The translations under genes and the position numbers were made by a program. A stretch of DNA of 14,835 nucleotides, taken from NCBI GenBank assembly GCA_012295275.1, contig CM022678.1, positions 4,217,218 through 4,232,052 of the forward strand. The letters are read 5' to 3'. The stretch is from Chrysomallon squamiferum. Its lineage: Eukaryota > Mollusca > Gastropoda > Neomphalida > Peltospiridae. Each line of letters opens with the position of its first letter. The first letter of the stretch is position 1. This document shows positions 8,826-14,835 of this stretch, piece by piece. Under the pieces are notes generated by a model, which was not told the DNA's origin, did not search any database, and saw nothing but the letters and a program-made list of their open reading frames with translations.

Positions 8826-9070
8826 CTGATGGTCTGAAGAGAGACAGAGAAAAAGTGTGCAAAATTGTCCTATCAATGGTGGTCATATTAATATATAAAG
8901 AGGGATGAAAAATAGCTTATCTTATCGTTTCGAATTTAATAGTTTTATTTTCATTTTATTTATTAATTCTATTTATGAATATATATATTTTAAATTTATT
9001 TTTTTATTTATTTATTATTATTATTATGATTATGATTATGATTATGATTATTATTATTATTATTAATTAC

Positions 9071-9115
<45 letters not shown>

Positions 9116-9153
9116 TATTATTATTATCATTATTTTTTTGTTGGTATTATTAC

Positions 9154-9199
<46 letters not shown>

Positions 9200-10055
9200 T
9201 ACGTCTTTGGTGCAGTAGAACAACACAACCTACAAATCGCTTCTTTCAAACGGCGACGACCTCGTATAATGACCACTACAACGTCGATGAAGATGAAAAT
9301 GCCAAACACTGTGCCAAGTATCATCCCAGTCTTATTTTCAGGAGCTGCAGGGATACAAATGTCACTGAGTTTGTAATGAATCTGTATTACTGTGTTCACT
9401 GCACGTGTACATTAGACAAATCAATTTAAGAGGCTTTCAACCGTAGTAAAAGTTAAGACAAAAATCATCAGTGTTAGTATTACTATTTTAATTATTATAA
9501 TTTCATTAGTTTTCTAAATTTAAATATATTTTTAGCACATATATAGATAGATACATAAACATTCAGACAGACAGACAGACACTAAGACAGATAGATAGAT
9601 AGATAGATAGATAGATATAGATAGGCTGTTAGGTAAACGTATTTCTACGAATACATGTAGGTATATTTGTATGTATGTATCCATGTATGTGTCTCTGTGT
9701 AGTATATACGTACGTACGTTCGTGTGTAAATCTGCTTATAGCACTGTACTTCTAACTAACTTATCGACTGCTGTGTATCGTGACTGCTTTTAGCTTTGTA
9801 GCTAGAAGAAATTGAAAAGCCCATGAAAATAACTGAACCGGAACTGTTAGATTCAGACGTGTACACAGACTGTTACCCTGGGTAAGCACTACGACAACTA
9901 CTACAACTGTTTTATTATCATTAGAATATTAGTAAATGCTATAAGCTTACAGAATTCTAAATAATCTTTTTCTTGATAAAGAAATGTCTGATTATTATTA
10001 TTGTTCGTGTTATTATTATTATTATTATTATTATTTTTATTTTTATTAATATTAA

Positions 10056-10127
<72 letters not shown>

Positions 10128-10466
10128 TTGTTGTATAATAACTATACCTTTTTATAATTATTATTTTTAATTTAGTTTTATAAATTCTGGGAGAATAATC
10201 AAATTAAAAATGCTGATATATAGCACTGGGTAATATAAATTTAGATTTACATGTCCGAATATGTGTGTGTGTGTGTTTCAGTGTGTATATATATGTATGT
10301 GTGTTGTGTTTGTGTATGTGGGTATTTACGTGTGAGTGTGTGTAGACAGATATATTGAGATCAAGATAAGAACGTGATTCAGCAAATAAATATATAAATT
10401 AATCCATTTACCTGTTTTTGTTGAAGATATAAAAATTGAAATTAGAGCCAATGTCAGTGAGTCCAT
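8525..10466 (-). CDS. Gene R2: short signal peptide-TM-RING protein with dead CUB exon
   Basis: Exons 10466-10412 (signal peptide), 9344-9203 (TM) and 8825-8525 (RING) join in frame as phases 1/1 and 2/2 and total 498 nt, a 165-residue protein plus stop. The CUB exon expected between signal peptide and TM is present only as a damaged relic (9877-9740), so the encoded ectodomain would be a few residues with one N-glycosylation sequon (NKT). The RING exon needs an acceptor 8 bases downstream of the family position to keep frame. The gene may encode a membrane RING without ligand-binding module, or may be decaying; RING ligands, TM and all splice sites outside the CUB exon are intact. Confidence 0.55.
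9203..9344 (-). CDS. R2 exon: transmembrane segment
   Basis: Acceptor tccctgcag, phase 1 start, and CCAAAGAC|gtaaat donor in phase 2. It encodes APENKTG, a helix from MILGTVFG to VVVVII containing one Asp (FIDV), a strongly basic stop-transfer (RGRRRLK), and RLCCSTAPKT. It is 21 nt longer than the L1/R1 exon but keeps both phases, the topology and the dicysteine. The intron downstream begins directly in a (TAA)n tract. Confidence 0.75.
9345..9739. repeat. R2 intron before TM: GACA/GATA and GTAT repeats
   Basis: 9400-9480 is a diverged copy of the sequence upstream of the L1 TM exon (205-290). (GACA)n/(GATA)n occupies 9566-9625 and GTAT/GTAC repeats 9660-9725. No exon is seen. Confidence 0.55.
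9740..9877 (-). pseudogene. Relic of CUB C-terminal exon in R2
   Basis: This aligns with the R1 exon 14176-14009, with shared text encoding SSGSVIFMG and YKAK. Compared with R1 it has one extra G just after the acceptor, a net loss of about 30 bases that removes the GGFC region, a 4-base deletion before the 'cgatacacagcagtcg' segment, and loss of the donor (gtaagg becomes ataagc at 9739). Entered in phase 1 it stops at once. It cannot encode a CUB half. Confidence 0.75.
9905..10411. repeat. R2 first intron: (ATT)n, TG tract, ~75-bp unit
   Basis: (ATT)n at 10007-10125, TG repeats at 10261-10320, and one reversed copy of the 'gtaagctt' unit near 9990-9905. The whole stretch is the inverted counterpart of 3874-4300. 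Confidence 0.6.
10412..10466 (-). CDS. R2 exon 1: signal peptide
   Basis: ATG at 10466-10464 opens 18 codons plus one base and ends ACAG|gtaaat, phase 1. MDSLTLALISIFISSTKT is a compact hydrophobic leader. It is the counterpart of 3819-3873 and can join the TM exon directly (G|CT, Ala). Confidence 0.72.
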
Positions 10467-10543
10467 AATTATTAGCGACCAGTACACAAATAAATCCTGA
10501 TACAAACTGTCTGTTGTAGACACTAATGTACAATGTTCTCACA

Positions 10544-10551
10544 TGACGTCA
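10544..10551 (-). promoter_or_regulatory. Consensus CRE (TGACGTCA) upstream of R2
   Basis: The same perfect palindrome as upstream of L2, 77 bases from the R2 start codon, in the shared promoter block with 'ctccttggtacagtg' just upstream. Confidence 0.5.
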
Positions 10552-10719
10552 CACTGTACCAAGGAGACATAACAACGAAATCTGATACAAGGAAGGTTTT
10601 TGACTGCACAGTTAAACAGATCAGTTACGTATTTTACTTGACTGGTTGAGCAATAACAATGTGTCAGTTCAACAGAGAGAAAATAAAAAATTAAATGAAA
10701 AATAAAATAATCAAATCTC

Positions 10720-11190
10720 CTGACTAATGTACTGATATTTACTCACTAATGTACTAATATTTACTCACTAATGTACTAATATTTACTCACTAATGTACTA
10801 ATATTTACTCACTAATGTACTGATATTTACTCACTAATGTACTGATATTTACTCACTAATGTACTGATATTTACTGACTAACGTACTAACATTTACTGAC
10901 TAATGAACTGATATTTACTGACTAATGTACTAACATTTACTCACTAATGTACTGATATTTATCGAGTAATGTAGTAACTGTTAATGACAAATGTACTTGT
11001 ATAAAAATAGGAATTTGCCGAATAATATACAGAAATTTACGGATTAATGTACTAATATTTACAGATAGTCGCAGATTGTAATTTACAGATTATTGTACTA
11101 ATATTTACAGATAGTCGCAGATTGTAATTTACTGATTAATGTACTAATATTTACAGATAGTCGCAGATTGTAATTTACTGATTAACGGAC
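10720..11190 (-). repeat. 22-bp tandem repeat array (right arm copy)
   Basis: Regular copies of 'actcactaatgtactgatat' plus two bases, period 22, with about ten very similar units at 10727-10960, then longer units carrying 'acagatagtcgcagattgta' up to 11185. It is the reverse of the left array but clearly more homogeneous. Confidence 0.8.
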
Positions 11191-11209
11191 CATGACGTGC
11201 TGACTGCTT

Positions 11210-12152
11210 TGCTGTTTCAAGTTCTCATAGACACACTAATACAGTTTCAAAACGTTGAGGAGATAATTACTTATTGTAATCAGGTAACACAATACCTATC
11301 CTTCTAGACCGTGTGACAAATCAGACAAAACCTGTGATCTATGACCTTTTGTCATACAAAGTGTTATTTCAAAACGAAAGGTTAATCTAAGCCAACGGGG
11401 TAACTTTAATATCGGTTTGCGTGTTCGTATTCAATCACTGACCCATAAAGAACTTTAATGTGTGAATGTATTTCAGGATTTGAATATTCTCTGTCTTATG
11501 TTCACTAGAATAGACTCTGCACATAGAGAATATTCCAATCTCCAGATCAGAAACCCCGATAGATGCTTTTGATATCACTTGAAGACCATGAAGACGGTCT
11601 TAAGAAAGATTGCTCAAATAACCGAGCATAATAAACGTTTTAATTCTTCTTCTTTTTCTTCTTCTTCTTCTTCTTCTTATTATTATTATATTTAGACCCA
11701 GAGGCCTATTAGACGATATAAAACCATTTTAATTACGTAATTGTTTGTGATAAAGAAATTTATATTAGAAGCACAGGAGATTATTTTTGAAATTATATAT
11801 ATATTGTTTTTTAATATATATTTATATAAATGAATTGAAGACACTCGAAGATACATCATTATTTAATGAAACGAATAAAATAATATACACAATGTGCACA
11901 ATATTATTGTAATTATAAAAAACAACAACAAAAGAAGAAGAAAAGAAGAATAAAGAAAGAAAAGAAATATACACATCTCTCATTTACGAATATGTTGAAA
12001 TACACAAACACAGCATAACCAAATACTAATTTACATTTATATACAACAAACAATTATAAAATCAATAGGGTAAACATTTAACTGCACAACAAATATGACA
12101 AAACGCGTCGAAAGTTAAATCTAAATATTAATAGTTGTTTATAGTGAAATAG

Positions 12153-12193
<41 letters not shown>

Positions 12194-12550
12194 TAATAGA
12201 TAATAAATAACTAAATAACTAAATAATAATAATTATAATAATAATAATAATAAGCAGAAGAAGAAGAAGAAGAAGAAGAAAAAGAATGTAAATAACTAAA
12301 TAAATAAATAAATAAAACCAAGAAGTAATAAATATAAAACTAAAAACATATATCTTATTTACTAATATGTTAAAATACACGAACACAGCATAACTATATG
12401 GTAATAATACATTTATAAAGAAGAAACAGTTACAAAAATTATCTGACTGTCACATACATTTTATTTAGTAAACATTTAACTGCACAGCAAACTTGGCAAT
12501 AAGCATCCAAAATTAAATTTAAATATTAATATTTGTTTATAGTGAAATAG

Positions 12551-12587
<37 letters not shown>

Positions 12588-12684
12588 TAATAATTAAATA
12601 AATAAATAAAGGAAAAATAAAGAAACAAACAAAGAAACAAAAAAAAAAAGAAGTAAAGAAAAATGAAAGAAAGAAAAATTAATA

Positions 12685-12731
<47 letters not shown>

Positions 12732-12919
12732 TAATAATAATAATAATAATAATAAAAAAAGAAGAAGAACAAGAAGAAGAAGAAGAAGAAAAGGAAGAAG
12801 AAGAAGAAGAAGAGGAATGTAACTAAATAACTAACTAAATAAATAAATAAAACCAAGAGGTAATAAATAGTAAAGAAACAATAATAGAAATGAAGTAAAA
12901 AAAATAAAATAAAATAAAA

Positions 12920-12976
<57 letters not shown>

Positions 12977-13001
12977 TGATTCTGCTCAAAACAAATTCTC
13001 G
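11210..13001. repeat. Spacer downstream of R1, inverted copy of 1029-2850
   Basis: 11210-11740 is the conserved non-repetitive block (counterpart of 2330-2850). 11980-12151 and 12357-12554 are two copies of the ~190-bp unit. The remainder is (AAG)n, (TAA)n and AAAT repeats, including 12685-12730 and 12924-12973. No gene is seen; it likely includes R1 3' UTR. Confidence 0.6.
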
Positions 13002-13314
13002 TTAATGATTTGGGAGAATTATTCTTCCGGTTTGAATCTGGTGCAAAAGGTCAAGGGCGGTTCTGTTTTCCTTTAACGTGTCTACCTGAACTACAGACGT
13101 AACTTGACGGCAAACTGGACAGACGATTGTGGAATATGATAAAGAGCGACGTAAACAACCAGCACAAAATGTGTGTTGACAGTTCAGTAACCGTGGATAC
13201 CGTGAACTGCTCCGATTACTTTGGTATTTTTCAAAACAGACTCCGCAGCTTAAAATGTGTTCTTCAAGACTGTTCACTCGAATGTAACTGTGACCTGGAT
13301 GGATGCTGATTGGT
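13002..13314 (-). CDS. R1 exon: RING finger, terminal exon
   Basis: By eye one base differs from 716-1028 (Met to Ile at the third residue after the junction); all RING ligands, the Val between the first cysteine pair, the linchpin Arg and the TAA are the same. The near identity contrasts with the diverged R2 RING. Confidence 0.88.
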
Positions 13315-13923
13315 CTCAAAACGAGAGAGAGAGAAAAAAGTGTACAACACTGCCATCCCAAGGAAAATGAGGGATGAAACGAAACTTTAATATTCCTATC
13401 GTTTCGAATTTAACAGATTTACATTCCTTTCCTTTATTTATTTATCATTATTATTGTTATTGTTATTATTATTATTATCATTATTATCATTATTATTATT
13501 ATTATTATTTACCTCGAGTCACAGCAAAGATCTTTCAGAGTGTGACGATAGAGTACACAGATCAGTATTACCACGATGAAGATCACAATGCCAACCACTG
13601 TACCAACTATCATGCCAATGTCAAGTTCGGAAGCTGTAGGGATAAAAATGCTACTGAGTTTGTAATTAATCTGTATTACTGTGTTCACTACACGTATTAT
13701 CAAAGTAGATTAAACAAAATAATTTATGAGGCTTTAAACGATAGCAAAAATAAAGACAAAATCAAGAACATTTTCATTTGAAATCATTGACATTGTTGTT
13801 GTTGTTTTTATAATAGTGGTAGTAGTAGTGACATAGTTGTTGTTGTTTGCTTTATTATTGTTATTATTGTTATTTTGTTGTTGTTATTGCTGTTATATTT
13901 GTATTAGTATATAAATATATTTT

Positions 13924-13985
<62 letters not shown>

Positions 13986-14812
13986 AGCACATATGTAAGT
14001 CTCCTTACAGCTCTGTACTGGTAACTTAGCGACTGCTGTGTATCGTATGATGAAGTTTTTAGCTTTGTATTCAGAAGAAAGGAACAAGCCCATGAAAATA
14101 ACTGAACCGGAACTGGAGTACGATCCTGTCTGTGTCCTGCAGAAACCTCCGAGTTTCGTAGAATTTACTACGTTACCTGTTGTCAAGACAAATCGTCACG
14201 TGAATTTATATATCACAGGCAAAGCTGATTCATTTATATTCGTACATTCATCATTTCATACTTGTCATCAGTGATTATAGCCATTACTCTTAAAAAAGTA
14301 AAATGTTTTAGAGTTTTTAATTGATGCATTATATATTTTCTACAAAGTCTAATATCAGCAGTGACGTAACAACAATCAGCAGAAAAAATATGAAAAGGAA
14401 CGGAAAATTACCATCATAAAGCGTAATGTTATGATCTTCACAATTGTAAGAACCATCGAGGTCAGCCTGTAGCATTTCAACTTTCACAGTCTGGTTTGGA
14501 TTTGCAGCTTGTATTGTCCACCAACACTCACTAAACATAAATAGGAGTAGAAGTAGTAGTAGTAATAGTAATAAAAACGATGATGATGATGATGATGATG
14601 ATGGCGATGGTGATGATAATAATACAATATTTCAGTGATATAACAGGCTGGAAATGTTTGATGTTTATGTCTTGCATTTTATGTTTCATAACTTATAAAG
14701 ATAACCACACACACGCACACAGTGGCAAATTACAGGTAGTAAACAAACCCTTGAGTCAATTTTTCACAAAAGTAAGTTGAATTTTCGTAGGCTGTAAGAA
14801 GTCTCCCACATT
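13002..14812 (-). CDS. Gene R1: CUB-TM-RING receptor (5' end outside window)
   Basis: Five exons on the - strand: 14812-14749, 14530-14412, 14176-14009 (together one CUB domain), 13633-13513 (TM) and 13314-13002 (RING). Every junction has GT/AG borders and matching phases (entry 1; 2, 1, 1, 2 between exons). They give 785 nt, a 260-residue C-terminal product plus stop. The first exon enters in phase 1, as expected after a signal-peptide exon of the L2/R2 type, which lies beyond the window. Predicted architecture: extracellular CUB with N-glycosylation sequons, one TM helix, cytoplasmic C3HC4 RING. CUB modules bind proteins or glycans outside the cell; RING domains recruit ubiquitin-loaded E2 enzymes. 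Coupling of the two is inferred from one continuous spliced frame. Confidence 0.8.
13513..13633 (-). CDS. R1 exon: transmembrane segment
   Basis: 121 nt, the same length, borders and encoded protein as the L1 TM exon; one synonymous change (CTC/CTG Leu) noticed. It joins the CUB exon as AGCT|CT, giving Ser, with SELDIG leading into the helix. Confidence 0.82.
13634..14008. repeat. R1 intron between CUB and TM: (AT)n
   Basis: 375 nt. It holds (GTT)n-like runs at 13793-13885 and about 28 AT units at 13926-13982, just downstream of the CUB donor. 13634-13930 is the inverted counterpart of 52-354, marking the outer end of the large palindrome in this window. Confidence 0.65.
14009..14176 (-). 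CDS. R1 exon: CUB domain, C-terminal part
   Basis: Acceptor ttgacaacag, phase 1 entry completing the Gly of LYDG, donor AGCT|gtaagg in phase 1. It encodes NSTKLGGFCR, SSSGSVIFMGLFLSS, then NFIIRYTAV. This is the usual CUB ending: Cys, a Ser/Gly turn, a hydrophobic strand and a final aromatic strand. NST is a possible N-glycosylation site. Confidence 0.8.
14412..14530 (-). CDS. R1 exon: CUB domain, central part
   Basis: Acceptor tttatgtttag (phase 2), donor GATG|gtaatt (phase 1). It encodes ECWWTIQA, TVKVEML, then YNCEDHNITLYDG. The C-x-W-x-I motif, the acidic C-x-D-x-hydrophobic strand and the terminal YDG are diagnostic of CUB. NQT and NIT are possible glycosylation sites. Confidence 0.83.
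14749..14812 (-). CDS. R1 exon: CUB domain, N-terminal part
   Basis: Acceptor ttcttcttttccag, entry phase 1, donor CAAGG|gtttgt in phase 2 which restores a Gly with the next exon. It encodes CGRLLTAYENSTYFCEKLTQ, the short CG start of a CUB domain. The first segment is shorter than in typical CUB domains and lacks the P-x-Y-P motif. Confidence 0.68.
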
Positions 14813-14835
14813 CTGGAAAAGAAGAAAACTTCACC

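Larger units (their letters stand above)
9905..13930 (-). repeat. Right arm of large inverted repeat
   Basis: Reverse-orientation counterpart of 52-4300. Nearest-centre parts (signal-peptide exon, intron) are visibly more diverged than the outer TM-RING parts. Confidence 0.85.

Noticed and set aside
10720-11190. Regular short repeats that could suggest a CRISPR array
   Set aside because: Units are head-to-tail with no unique spacers, in an animal-type genome; it is a minisatellite.
14038-14274. 78-codon + strand frame over the R1 CUB exon
   Set aside because: The - strand gives a phase-matched CUB domain across three exons; the + frame has no recognisable domain and its counterpart in R2 is broken.
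14329-14411. Hydrophobic tail after YDG that looks like a TM segment
   Set aside because: It is intron readthrough beyond the GATG|gtaatt donor; splicing to 14176 completes the CUB domain.
1-14835. tRNA, rRNA or transposase genes
   Set aside because: Looked for cloverleaf-type sequences and transposase or reverse-transcriptase motifs by eye on both strands and saw none; an automated search would be more reliable.

Overview
This is eukaryotic, intron-bearing, AT-rich DNA, almost certainly from an invertebrate animal. Short exons with clean GT/AG borders sit in introns and spacers dominated by (TAA)n/(TTA)n, (TG)n, (TA)n and GATA/GACA microsatellites. The combination of SRCR, CUB and RING modules with this repeat landscape would fit a mollusc, perhaps a cephalopod, but that is a guess from sequence style only.

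The window holds four members or pieces of one gene family. The family plan I infer is: signal-peptide exon, extracellular module(s) (SRCR or CUB), one transmembrane helix, then a cytoplasmic C3HC4 RING finger. On the left, on the + strand, are the 3' end of gene L1 (TM exon 355-475, RING exon 716-1028) and the 5' part of gene L2 (signal peptide 3819-3873, a two-exon group-A SRCR domain 5733-5889 and 6590-6759), whose 3' end is lost at a 200-base assembly gap (7136-7335). On the right, on the - strand, are gene R1 (CUB in three exons at 14812-14749, 14530-14412 and 14176-14009, TM 13633-13513, RING 13314-13002; its 5' end lies outside the window) and gene R2 (signal peptide 10466-10412, a dead CUB exon 9877-9740, TM 9344-9203, RING 8825-8525). 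Intron phases agree throughout: signal peptide ends in phase 1, SRCR and CUB are 1-1 modules, TM starts in phase 1 and ends in phase 2, and RING starts in phase 2. Ectodomains could therefore be exchanged without breaking the frame.

The two halves form a large inverted repeat, about 52-4300 against 9905-13930. Each arm carries TM and RING exons of one gene, a repeat-filled spacer of about 2.5-2.8 kb, then the promoter and signal-peptide exon of the next gene. The TM and RING exons of L1 and R1 differ by about one base each, while the signal-peptide exons differ at 5 of 55 positions. The palindrome is interrupted by the N gap, so real inversion and assembly misjoin both remain possible.

If the models hold, the products are cell-surface receptors with immune-type ligand-binding modules outside and a ubiquitin E3 ligase domain inside. 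R2 appears to be a 165-residue version with no ectodomain. I do not recognise an SRCR/CUB-TM-RING receptor as a described family. The remaining non-coding DNA is satellites, microsatellites and two families of short repeated units.
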